64,000 nt of DNA, taken from positions 124,001 to 188,000 of the forward strand of contig CAIQWJ010000074.1 in NCBI GenBank assembly GCA_903875575.1, in the 5' to 3' direction. The notes beneath the pieces were generated by a model, which searched no databases, was not told the DNA's origin, and was given only the letters and a program-made list of their open reading frames with translations. How positions within the stretch are numbered: the first letter of the stretch is position 1; each line of letters begins with the position of its first letter. The translations under genes were made by a program, and so were the position numbers. This document shows positions 35,001 to 42,753 of the stretch, in pieces. This stretch comes from an uncultured Acidobacteriia bacterium. Lineage in GTDB: Bacteria > Acidobacteriota > Terriglobia > Bryobacterales > Bryobacteraceae.

Positions 35001-35415
35001 ACTTCCGCTGGAATCCACGGGCACGCATGGAGACTATGTGTGCGGCGTCCGTTACAGAGCCTGGCAACCGCCGCGCTGTCTGCACCCGACGATTCCGGTG
35101 CATACGCCGCTCGTGTTCGATCTGGTGGATTTGGCGGCGGGCCGTTCGATTGGCGGCTGCACTTATCACGTGGGACATCCCGGCGGGCGGAACTACGATA
35201 CCTTCGCGGTAAACTCAAACGAGGCGGAGGCCCGACGAAGGGCGCGCTTTCTGGCATTTGGTCACACGCCGGGGCCGATGGCGGAGCCGCCCGTGGAAGA
35301 AAACCCGGAATTTCCGGCAACGCTGGATTTGCGAAGGAAGAACCCGCGGGGAACCGCTATGTACGGTGTCGGCCCGGCGGGGCCAGGCGCTCGCGGAAAG
35401 AAGACCCGAAAGTAG
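32026..35415 (+). CDS. Transglutaminase-DUF2126 fusion, cluster member Tgl-3
   Basis: An 1129-residue protein. Residues 1-85 are the transglutaminase N-terminal domain and about 150-260 the core, with the full triad C180 (TGSCRDSS), H229 (DLHAWAEVYLPG) and D245 (VGLDPTSG). From about 290 it continues as DUF2126, with LTMGGEPTFVSIDD, YPGESLPRWAY, IEVNTQPAASWTELV, LDGRHTGTGGGNHLVLGG and a long C-terminal region. The DUF2126 motifs ending in a GTGGGNH loop and conserved Asp/Glu/Asn residues suggest an enzymatic, possibly ligase-like fold. A Lys/Pro/Ala linker near 570-600 splits it. It completes the first ATP-grasp/alpha-E set. Confidence 0.94.
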   Translation: MGIKVALHHKTVYKYDRLVTLGPQVVRLRPAPHSRTPVTSYSLRVEPKAHFINWQQDPQSNYIARIVIPDPTRVFSLEVDLVAEMTVLNPFDFFLEPYADRFPFTYEKSLARELLPFLELLPCGAAFERFMDSLDRSEKQTIDYLVTLNQTVQHAVGYLIRMEPGVQTPEETLTLKTGSCRDSSWLLVQVLRHLGLAARFVSGYLIQLKPDVKALDGPSGTEYDFTDLHAWAEVYLPGAGWVGLDPTSGLFAGEGHIPVAATPDPQSAAPVSGGVTPSEVEFDHQMTVTRIHEDPRVTKPYSDEEWDQILALGDRIDAELDACDVRLTMGGEPTFVSIDDVDGDEWNTAAVGPNKRRLAGELLCRLRDKFAPGGLLHFGQGKWYPGESLPRWAYTCFWRTDGYPLWQDPQWVGEPDKDYGFGLAHAEDFAIELAKRLRIDEEFLITAYEDPLEYLHAERKLPVNVDPIDNNLDDAEERERLRRTYERGLNVATGYVLPLQCMRGKNGVEWQSGLWMLRAQHLYLVPGDSPIGFRLPVAALPWEPVAKRRQVFVVDPMAPLGPLPTPQEADVTGQKKQVARRAPARAKASQPRGPVVRTALAVEAREGRIYVFLPPVDTTEAYVELVAAIEDTAARLEMPVLMEGYTPPSDPRLRRLGVTPDPGVIEVNTQPAASWTELVANTVELYEQARLTRLGTEKFMLDGRHTGTGGGNHLVLGGHTPGDSPFLRRPDLLRSLLGYWVNHPSLSYLFSGVFIGPTSQAPRLDETRPDAVYELEIAFSLLDENLKPENLPAERASDYAPWLVDRLFRDLLADGTGNTHRAEFCIDKLFSPDSSSGRLGLLELRAFEMPPHARMSLAQQLLVRALVARFWKATYTDPPIRWGTRLHDRYLLPYYVEKDFGLVVQELRAAGYDMKTEWFGPHVEFRFPVYGRVNYDGIEIELRQAIEPWYVLGEEPGGGGAARYVDSSVERMQVRVTGLISERYCVTCNGRRLPLESTGTHGDYVCGVRYRAWQPPRCLHPTIPVHTPLVFDLVDLAAGRSIGGCTYHVGHPGGRNYDTFAVNSNEAEARRRARFLAFGHTPGPMAEPPVEENPEFPATLDLRRKNPRGTAMYGVGPAGPGARGKKTRK

Positions 35416-35609
35416 GAAGCTGGCTGGAATGAGGCTATGCGAAACAAAATGACAAATGTTCACGGCCCCTGTCCGGCACGGGAACACTCTGCGGCCGGAC
35501 GCGCGGAGGTCGTGCGTGCGGCAGTGCGCGGGCGGAATGGACGAACAGCCGAATTCCAGCGAAGTGACTCCGTGACGCAGGGGCTGGCTTGCTGAAAAGT
35601 GCGGATTCA

Positions 35610-38171
35610 ATGAGGCAGGATTCCGCGCCATCGGGTGTTCACGGAATGGTCCGACAATATGTGCCTCACGAGGGTCATTGGGACGAGGCCCTGCTGGAGT
35701 CGGGCTATCCCCGGCGGCACTGGCGGCAGCTTTCCGTAGCGTTGGGGCGGATGGGCTTCCGCCAACTCAGCAATCGCTGGCGGACGGGCCAGCAGATCAT
35801 TCAGGCCAACGGCGTTACTTACAACGTCTACGGAGACCCCCAGGGTAAAGAACGTCCCTGGTTGATGGACCCTATCCCACTGCTGATCGACGAGGGCGAA
35901 TGGGCGCACATCGAGAAGTCGATCATTCAGCGGGCCACACTTCTGAATCAAATGACGGCCGACCTTTATGGGGAACAGAAGCTCCTCCACAGTGGCAGGA
36001 TTCCGGCGGCGATTCTGTTCGGCAATCCCCATTTCCTGCGGCCTTGTTTTGGCATCAAGCCACCCGGCGGAGTTCACATCCACAGTTACGCGGCGGATAT
36101 GGCCCGGGCTCCGGATGGTACCTGGTGGGTACTCTCTGATCGCACGCAGGCACCTTCAGGCGTGGGCTATGCGCTGGAGAATCGGCTGGTCAGCGCCCGG
36201 ACGCTGCCTTCGGTCTTTAATCTGTGCCAGGTACGACAGCTGAATCGTTTTTTCGAAGTGCAGCGCGAGGGTTTACTGGGACTGGCACCACGCTCAACGG
36301 TGAATCCACGGCGGAGTCCGCGCGTGGTGTTGCTGACGCCGGGGCCGCACAACGAGACCTATTTCGAGCATTCGTTTCTGGCACGCCACTGGGGCTTTCC
36401 TCTGGTGGAAGGCGCGGATCTGATCGCTCGCGACGACCAGGTGTTTCTGAAAACGCTGGCAGGGCTGGAACCCGTGGACCTGATCCTGCGGCGTGTGGAC
36501 GATGGATTCTGCGACCCGCTGGAACTGCGCAGCGAATCCCTGCTCGGCGTACCGGGCCTGCTGCAGGCAGTGCGCGCAGGCAACGTGGTGGTGGCTAACG
36601 CGCTGGGCAGCGGCCTGCTGGAGACACCGGCACACATGGCTTTCCTGCCCGGTCTTTGCCGCGATCTGCTGGGTGAGAAACTGCTGATGCCCTCGGTGGC
36701 CACGTGGTGGTGTGGCCAGGAAGGACCGCGAAAGTACGTACTCGATCATCTGGAAGAAGTGGTGATCAAGCCGGCTTTCCCGCGTTTCGGCCAGAAAGTG
36801 GAATTTCCGGCCATGCTGAAGCGGGCGGAGCGAGCGGATCTGGCTCGACGCATCGAAGCGCATCCGGAGCAGTTCGTGGCGCAGGAACAGGTGGCGCTTT
36901 CCACGGCGCCAGTGCGGACAGAATACGGCATCGCGCCCCGCCATGTGGTGGTTCGCGTCTTCGCCGCCTGGGATGGCGAGGGCTATACAGTACTGCCCGG
37001 CGGGTTGACACGCGTCTCGACGGCGGATAAATCGCTGGTCGTTTCCATGCAATTGGGTGGAGGCAGCAAAGACACCTGGGTTCTCGGCAAGGACAAGGAT
37101 GAGGAAGCACCGCGCCCACCTGCGACGGAGTCTGTGATTGCCCCACGGGGTACCGGGGAACTTCCCAGCCGCGCGGCGGACAATTTGTTTTGGCTGGGCC
37201 GCTATGCGGAGCGGGTGGAAGGAAGTGTACGGCTGGTTCGGACGCTGTTACCCGGGCTGTCCGGAGAAGCGGATTTCGGGCGCTCGGCATCTCTTGAAAC
37301 CGTCACGGAACTGCTGGCAAATCTCCGCTACCTGCCGGAGAGCCACGTCACGAGTTCGCTGGCGCAGCAGCGCTGGCAATTGCAGCGCCTGCTCACCGGA
37401 ATGGTTTACGATCCCTCGCGAACGACCGGCATCGGGTGGAATCTCAAGCAGATTCGCCGGGTTGCCTGGCCGCTGAAGGAACGTCTTTCGCAGGACACGT
37501 GGCGAGTTCTGCAACAGCTGGACCTTGAGTTCTCCAACGCGGCACCAGGAAATGCGGACCAGACTTTCGTCGCTGAAATGAATCTGCTGGACCGCGCGAT
37601 CCTGACGCTGTCCGCCTTTGCCGGATTGCTGATGGAGAACACGACGCGGGGTTACGGCTGGCGTTTTCTGGAGATCGGTCGCCGACTGGAGAGAGCGCTG
37701 CAGACCGCCAACCTGCTCGATGCCGCGCTGGGGCGCGCCGATATGAGCGACGAGGGCGAATTGGAGCCTTGTCTCGAGGTCCTGCTGCAGGTTGCGGATA
37801 GCTCCATCACTTACCGGACACGGCATCTGACCGTCATGCGAACTGATTATGTCCTCGAGTTGCTGCTGGCGGATGAGGCGAATCCGAGATCTGTAGCGTT
37901 CCAGCTCGTGGCGCTGCTCGAGCAGATCCATCATCTGCCCGGACGTGAGACGGACGACAGCGCGTCACCGGAAGAGAAACTGCTATCGAAAGCTTTGGGT
38001 GCCATCAGGCAGGCGTGGATGGAAGATTTAGGGAAGATGGACACCGAGGGACATTTGAGCGCGCTGGGCGAACTCACGCAGCAGGTCCGTGGCACGCTCT
38101 ACGATTTTTCCGATGCTCTGACGGCGCGGTATCTCAGTCATCTGATGCAGTCCCGGCTTCATTCCGCTTAG
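35610..38171 (+). CDS. Circularly permuted ATP-grasp fused to alpha-E domain
   Basis: An 853-residue protein from ATG 35610; TTG 35589 in the same frame is possible. Residues about 20-510 are a circularly permuted ATP-grasp ligase ([92 protein letters not shown]). Residues about 535-853 are an alpha-E domain (SRAADNLFWLGRYAERVEGSV, RGYGWRFLEIGRRLERALQT). In the first set of this cluster the same two parts are separate genes, so the fusion shows they act as one complex. It lies 173 nt behind the DUF2126 gene and 12 nt before Tgl-4. Confidence 0.94.
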   Translation: MRQDSAPSGVHGMVRQYVPHEGHWDEALLESGYPRRHWRQLSVALGRMGFRQLSNRWRTGQQIIQANGVTYNVYGDPQGKERPWLMDPIPLLIDEGEWAHIEKSIIQRATLLNQMTADLYGEQKLLHSGRIPAAILFGNPHFLRPCFGIKPPGGVHIHSYAADMARAPDGTWWVLSDRTQAPSGVGYALENRLVSARTLPSVFNLCQVRQLNRFFEVQREGLLGLAPRSTVNPRRSPRVVLLTPGPHNETYFEHSFLARHWGFPLVEGADLIARDDQVFLKTLAGLEPVDLILRRVDDGFCDPLELRSESLLGVPGLLQAVRAGNVVVANALGSGLLETPAHMAFLPGLCRDLLGEKLLMPSVATWWCGQEGPRKYVLDHLEEVVIKPAFPRFGQKVEFPAMLKRAERADLARRIEAHPEQFVAQEQVALSTAPVRTEYGIAPRHVVVRVFAAWDGEGYTVLPGGLTRVSTADKSLVVSMQLGGGSKDTWVLGKDKDEEAPRPPATESVIAPRGTGELPSRAADNLFWLGRYAERVEGSVRLVRTLLPGLSGEADFGRSASLETVTELLANLRYLPESHVTSSLAQQRWQLQRLLTGMVYDPSRTTGIGWNLKQIRRVAWPLKERLSQDTWRVLQQLDLEFSNAAPGNADQTFVAEMNLLDRAILTLSAFAGLLMENTTRGYGWRFLEIGRRLERALQTANLLDAALGRADMSDEGELEPCLEVLLQVADSSITYRTRHLTVMRTDYVLELLLADEANPRSVAFQLVALLEQIHHLPGRETDDSASPEEKLLSKALGAIRQAWMEDLGKMDTEGHLSALGELTQQVRGTLYDFSDALTARYLSHLMQSRLHSA

Positions 38172-38183
38172 AGAACCGCACCC

Positions 38184-39056
38184 ATGGCAACGACGTATCG
38201 CACCATCCACACGACGACGTATCGCTACGAAGGCCAGGTCTCCCAGAGCATCAGCGAGGCCCGGCTGAAGCCAAGGAATTTTGCGCGCCAGCGGGTTCTG
38301 GAGACTTCTGTGACCGTGCAGCCTGGTTTCGCGACACAGGAATCGCGCACGGACTACTTCGGGAATCATGTCACAACGATCGCAGTCTTTGGAACGCACG
38401 AACGGTTTGTGGTGACATCATCCAGCGTTGTGGAGGTTGGACTGGTGCCGACGGGAGAGTTTCCCTTGATCCCGTGGGATGCGGTGCGCGAACAACTGGC
38501 GGTGCCCGTGGATGAGGAGAGTCTGGCGGCTTCGGAGTTTGTTTTCGACTCGCCGTACGTCCCCTCTATCAAGGCAGTGGAAGACTACGCCCGCCAGACT
38601 TTCCGGCCCGGCAGGCCGATTGTGGAAAGCATGAGGGAACTGAAACATCGCGTTCACGACGAGTTTGTTTATAAACCGGAATCCACATCGATTGAGATCC
38701 CGCTTCAGGAAGTAATGGACAAACGGCACGGCGTTTGCCAGGATTTCGCGCACGTCATGATTGGTGCGCTCCGCAGCGTGGGACTGGCGGCACGTTACGT
38801 GAGTGGGTACCTGCGAAGCGGCGTGGACGTTCAGGGTGCGGAGGCTTCGCATGCCTGGGTTTCGGCATGGGTGCCGGGGGCAGGGTGGCTGGATTTCGAT
38901 CCGACCAACGACGTGATGCCGGCGGAAGGGCACGTGACGGTGGGCTGGGGCCGCGACTTCGGCGACGTCACCCCGCTGAAGGGCGTGGCGCTCGGCGGCG
39001 GCGGGCAGAAGGTAGATGTAGAAGTTCGTGTGACGCCGATTTCCGCAGCGGCTTAA
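38184..39056 (+). CDS. Transglutaminase-like cysteine protease, cluster member Tgl-4
   Basis: A 290-residue protein with a transglutaminase N-terminal domain (YRTIHTTTYRYEGQVSQSIS) and core. The triad is complete: C185 in RHGVCQDFAHVM, H223 in ASHAWVSAWVPG and D239 in WLDFDPTND. It follows the ATP-grasp/alpha-E fusion gene by 12 nt and closes the second set. The C-terminus (GVALGGGGQKVDVEVRVTPI) matches the usual end of cluster-linked transglutaminases. It has no signal peptide, so it should act in the cytoplasm with the ligases. Confidence 0.93.
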   Translation: MATTYRTIHTTTYRYEGQVSQSISEARLKPRNFARQRVLETSVTVQPGFATQESRTDYFGNHVTTIAVFGTHERFVVTSSSVVEVGLVPTGEFPLIPWDAVREQLAVPVDEESLAASEFVFDSPYVPSIKAVEDYARQTFRPGRPIVESMRELKHRVHDEFVYKPESTSIEIPLQEVMDKRHGVCQDFAHVMIGALRSVGLAARYVSGYLRSGVDVQGAEASHAWVSAWVPGAGWLDFDPTNDVMPAEGHVTVGWGRDFGDVTPLKGVALGGGGQKVDVEVRVTPISAAA

Positions 39057-39167
39057 GGGTCCGGCCGGGGTCCGTTCACGCAGCCATATTTGCGCCGGAC
39101 CTTCTCCCTGATCCGGAACCGTTCAAGGCCGTGCGTGAGATAATAGGGTAGTTTCCGAACGACATCA

Positions 39168-40067
39168 ATGTGGCCTCTCGAAAAGGTGTGGGAAGAACAC
39201 AACCGCACCTCCGTCCTAATTGCGAGCACGACCATCATTGTCCTGATCGCGATCGCTGACTGGTGGACCAAACCCTTCGTCGCATTCGGTGTTCTGTACC
39301 TTTTTCCGATTATGCTGGCGGCGCGATTCCTGCCCCGTTGGGTGGTCGCCCTGCTCGGAGTGGGTTGTGCAGTCCTGAGCGAACAATTCAGTTCGCTCGA
39401 CCGGTCCACAGTCAGGCTGGCATTTGAGACCCTGGCACTTGCCGGATGTGGACTATTTGTCTCGGAGCTTCTTCGGAACCGCAGACTGACCTTTCAGAGC
39501 CAGGAGAGGCTCAAGGCCCTGGTGGAGACAAGTCCAGCGGCAATCGTAACTGTGGATGAGCGGGGGTTCATCGAATTGGCGAACCAGGCAGCAGTTGATT
39601 TGATGGCTCCGCGCAACGGCGTGCTTGTGGGCGACCCGATTTCGGCGTTTCTTCCCGAACTCCATCACGCGCTGCGTTGGGAAGAGGCACCTCAGTTTCG
39701 GGCCACCATGCAGTGCCGCGGCCATCGGGCGAATGGCGAGACCTTTACCGCCGACGTCTGGTTCTCTACGTATAAAGAAGGCATTAAGCCAAAGCTCGCT
39801 GCCATCATTGCGGATGTGAGTGAGGAGAATGGCGTTTCGGAGACCCCAGCCACTGAGCATCTGGAGCGAGTCCCGCTGACGGACCGCGAGTTGAGCGTGT
39901 TGCGGCTAGTCGTTCAGGGTCTGGCGAATAAGGAGATTGCCGGCAGTCTCAGTATTTCTGAGAGCACCGTCAAGAATACGCTCCAGCAACTATTCGCGAA
40001 ATCCAATGTACGAACCCGGTCGCGCCTGGTTCGGGAGGCTCTGGAACAGTACCGGGATCTACTCTAA
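39168..40067 (+). CDS. Membrane-anchored PAS-LuxR transcription regulator
   Basis: A 299-residue one-component regulator. Residues 14-102 contain about four membrane helices (LIASTTIIVLIAIADWW, AFGVLYLFPIMLAARFL, VVALLGVGCAVL, TLALAGCGLFVSELL). About 110-215 is a PAS domain (LVETSPAAIVTVDERGFIEL). About 230-295 is a LuxR-type helix-turn-helix (LTDRELSVLRLVVQGLANKE, then STVKNTLQQLFAKSNVRTR). There is no kinase or receiver domain, so sensing and DNA binding must be linked directly at the membrane. It lies between the transglutaminase cluster and the efflux operon and may control either. Confidence 0.88.
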   Translation: MWPLEKVWEEHNRTSVLIASTTIIVLIAIADWWTKPFVAFGVLYLFPIMLAARFLPRWVVALLGVGCAVLSEQFSSLDRSTVRLAFETLALAGCGLFVSELLRNRRLTFQSQERLKALVETSPAAIVTVDERGFIELANQAAVDLMAPRNGVLVGDPISAFLPELHHALRWEEAPQFRATMQCRGHRANGETFTADVWFSTYKEGIKPKLAAIIADVSEENGVSETPATEHLERVPLTDRELSVLRLVVQGLANKEIAGSLSISESTVKNTLQQLFAKSNVRTRSRLVREALEQYRDLL

Positions 40068-40221
40068 ACACCGATGGAATCCTTACATTTCCACGCGGTA
40101 CTATATTAATTAAGTCACTTATTATCTTATAGTTAAATGTATCCAAAAGATAATCGAACGGTCAGGCCATTAAACGTAAGATCAGTAGCGACAGCATTGC
40201 ATGACGGGGTAAATTGAGATG

Positions 40222-40245
40222 GGTTGCACACCTTTGTGAGCAACC
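40222..40245. promoter_or_regulatory. Strong inverted repeat just upstream of the efflux operon
   Basis: GGTTGC-A-CAC-CTTT-GTG-A-GCAACC is a 24-nt dyad with nine base pairs, one A-A mismatch and a 4-nt loop. It lies 21 nt before the first efflux gene. It could be an operator for a metal-responsive regulator or a 5' UTR hairpin. The rest of 40068-40221 is AT-rich and probably holds the promoter; no gene is seen in it. Confidence 0.5.
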
Positions 40246-40266
40246 GTCCATTTCCGCCCTTCATCA

Positions 40267-41559
40267 ATGACCGGCTCTCCTACACTTGTATTTCGATTCC
40301 TGGGTGTGACCGCTCTTGCCATCGGCATAGCGTCCCCAGCCTCTGCACAAAGCGGAGCAAACCAGAATGCGTCGGCCCGGGGCATGACCTGGCAGCAGGT
40401 TCGTGCCCAGTTTGAAGCCGACAACCCGGCTTTGCGCGCGGCGGATCTGGGCATCGACGAATCGCGGGCGCAGGAGATCACCGCCTTCCTGCGCCCGAAT
40501 CCGACTGCCACCGCCACGCTCGACCAGTTCAATCCGATCTGGCCAAACCCCTACCGGCCCCTGGGCTCGCTCTTTCCGCTGGTCTCCACCAGCTACCTCC
40601 ACGAACGAGAAGATAAGCGCGAGTTACGCCTGGAGAGTGCCAAAAAGGGAACAGCGATAACCGCTTCCCAAAGAGCGGACCTGGAGCGGACCCTGCTGTT
40701 CAATCTCCGGGGTGCTTTTGTTCAGGCGCTACAGGCCAGGGCCGTCCTCGAAGTGGCCCGGGAGAACCTGGCCTACTATGACAAATTGCTCACTGTCAGT
40801 CAGGATCGGCTCAAAGCGGGCGACATCTCGCAGGTCGATATGCAGCGCCTGGATCTGCAACGCGTGCAGTATGAATCCGATGTGCAGACTGCCGAAGTGA
40901 ACGCCCGCACCGCAAAAATTCAGCTCCTGCAGTTCCTGAACTCCCGCACCCCGGTGGACCAATTCGAGGTCACGGGAAGCTTTGAATACACGGAAACAGT
41001 GCTCCAGCAGGACGAACTCCGGCGCATCGCACTGGTTGGCAGGCCGGATCTGATCGCCGCCGCACAGTCGGTGGATAAAGCCGAGACGGATCATCGACTT
41101 GCGGTTTCCAACGGGTCCTCCGATCCGACGTTTTCCTTAGATGCCGGACGCAACCCGCCGATCCCTGTCTATATCGGCGGCAGCGTGTCCATCCCCATTC
41201 GCATTTTCGATCGCAATCAGGGCGAGAAGGCGCGAACCGAGATTGACATTCAAAAGACGAAGCGATTGCAGGAAACGGCGACGGCGCAGGTCTATGCGGA
41301 TGTGGATTCGGCACTGGCAACGCTGAATGGCAGCGTGAATCTGTTGCGCCCTTACAAGACTAAGTATCTGGACGAGGCGGCGAAGGTACGCGACACGATT
41401 TCGTTCGCTTACCAGAACGGCGGCGCGTCGCTTCTCGATTTCTTAAATGCCCAGAACGATTACCGGAGTATCCGCATGAGCTACCTCAATCTGGTGGGCT
41501 CCTGGTTTGCCGCCGCCAACCAGGTCAATCTGGCGGTAGGACGGGAAGTGATTCCATGA
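40267..41559 (+). CDS. TolC-family outer-membrane channel of an HME-RND efflux system (CzcC-like)
   Basis: A 430-residue protein with a signal peptide (VFRFLGVTALAIGIASPASAQ) and the two long coiled-coil repeats of outer-membrane efflux proteins (RADLERTLLFNLRGAFVQAL with ARENLAYYDKLLTVSQDRLKAGDI, and later QVYADVDSALATLNGSVNLL with SFAYQNGGASLLDFLNAQNDYR). Members form the trimeric exit duct. The QDRLKAGDIS and NGGASLLDFL patterns are typical of CzcC-type proteins of metal pumps. It is the first gene of the operon, overlapping the adaptor gene by 4 nt (ATGA). Confidence 0.92.
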   Translation: MTGSPTLVFRFLGVTALAIGIASPASAQSGANQNASARGMTWQQVRAQFEADNPALRAADLGIDESRAQEITAFLRPNPTATATLDQFNPIWPNPYRPLGSLFPLVSTSYLHEREDKRELRLESAKKGTAITASQRADLERTLLFNLRGAFVQALQARAVLEVARENLAYYDKLLTVSQDRLKAGDISQVDMQRLDLQRVQYESDVQTAEVNARTAKIQLLQFLNSRTPVDQFEVTGSFEYTETVLQQDELRRIALVGRPDLIAAAQSVDKAETDHRLAVSNGSSDPTFSLDAGRNPPIPVYIGGSVSIPIRIFDRNQGEKARTEIDIQKTKRLQETATAQVYADVDSALATLNGSVNLLRPYKTKYLDEAAKVRDTISFAYQNGGASLLDFLNAQNDYRSIRMSYLNLVGSWFAAANQVNLAVGREVIP

Positions 41560-42746
41560 CGCGAAGAGTTTTGAGTTTTGAGCCGCTACGGGCGGCAAGG
41601 CTGGCGTTCCCTGCAGCGCTGGTGGCGGCGAGTCTGTTGACGGGTTGCGGCGAGAAGCCGAAGTCCGACCCCGCAGCCGAAGTGCCACCAGCTACGACCG
41701 TTGTGAACACGGGCGATGCCGGCAATATGAAGGTGGATCATCCCGAGCAGTTTCCATTAGTGGCAGCAGTGAAATACTCCGACGCCGGAACCCTGAGCGT
41801 AACGGGTACCGTGACGCCCGACGTATCGAGAAACATTCCTGTCGTTTCGCTTGCCTCCGGACGGGTTATCGAAATCAACGCGAAGCTTGGCGACACCGTA
41901 CAGAAGGGCCAGGTACTGCTCAAAGTCCAAAGCGCCGATGTCTCCGGGGCATTTGCCGGTTATCGCAGTGCCGTGGCGGATGCCAAACTGGCGGCGACCC
42001 AACTGGACAGGGCGAAGGTGTTATTCGACAAAGGCGCGCTGGCGCAGAAGGATCTGGAAGTCGCCGAAGACGCGGACGCCAAGGCGAAGATCACAGTGGA
42101 GAATGCATTGGAGCAGATTCGGGTGCTCGGTGCAGACGTCAATCATCCTTCGTCGACGGTGGAAATTGTGGCTCCCGCATCCGGGGTGATTACGGAGCAG
42201 AATGTCGCGGCGGCCGGCGGCGTGAAAACGCTGGACAACTCCCCCAACCTGTTTACGATTTCGGATCTTTCCACCGTCTGGATTCTTTGCGATGTCTATG
42301 AGAATGACCTTGGCGGAATTCATGCCGGACAGGCGGTGGATCTGCGTCTCAATGCGTATCCGGACAAGGTTTTCGCCGGCAAGGTGGGCTCCATCGGACC
42401 GATTCTGGATCCGGCCACGCGTACAGCAAAGGTGCGCGTGGAATTGCAGAACCCCGGACTCATGCGCGTTGGCATGTTTGTAGCCGCCACCTTCCACCTG
42501 GCGGGGGGTGCGCAAGGCCGGGCTTCCGTAACGGTGCCGGCAACAGCTGTACTGCATCTGCATGACCGCGACTGGGTCTATCAATCCGCTGGCAATAATA
42601 CGTTCCATCGTGTAGAAGTCAGCGGTGGCGCAATACTGGAGTCGCCTGGATCGTCAACGAAGCTGCAGGTGATCACATCCGGCCTGGCACCGGGGGACAA
42701 GGTCGTCAGCAACGCTCTCGAAATGCAGAACACTTTGGAGCAGTAA
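41556..42746 (+). CDS. RND periplasmic adaptor lipoprotein (CzcB-like)
   Basis: A 396-residue membrane-fusion protein. The signal ends in a lipobox, LLTGC with C31, so it is lipid-anchored. The barrel-sandwich/lipoyl halves (VASGRVIEINAKLGDTVQKGQVLLKV and VEIVAPASGVITEQNVAAAGGV) flank a helical hairpin (DAKLAATQLDRAKVLFDKGALAQKDLE), followed by a beta-barrel (SDLSTVWILCDVYENDLGGI) and the membrane-proximal domain. It links the inner-membrane pump to the TolC-like channel. The start overlaps the upstream stop, and the pump gene follows after 7 nt. Confidence 0.94.
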   Translation: MTRRVLSFEPLRAARLAFPAALVAASLLTGCGEKPKSDPAAEVPPATTVVNTGDAGNMKVDHPEQFPLVAAVKYSDAGTLSVTGTVTPDVSRNIPVVSLASGRVIEINAKLGDTVQKGQVLLKVQSADVSGAFAGYRSAVADAKLAATQLDRAKVLFDKGALAQKDLEVAEDADAKAKITVENALEQIRVLGADVNHPSSTVEIVAPASGVITEQNVAAAGGVKTLDNSPNLFTISDLSTVWILCDVYENDLGGIHAGQAVDLRLNAYPDKVFAGKVGSIGPILDPATRTAKVRVELQNPGLMRVGMFVAATFHLAGGAQGRASVTVPATAVLHLHDRDWVYQSAGNNTFHRVEVSGGAILESPGSSTKLQVITSGLAPGDKVVSNALEMQNTLEQ

Positions 42747-42753
42747 GTCACCC

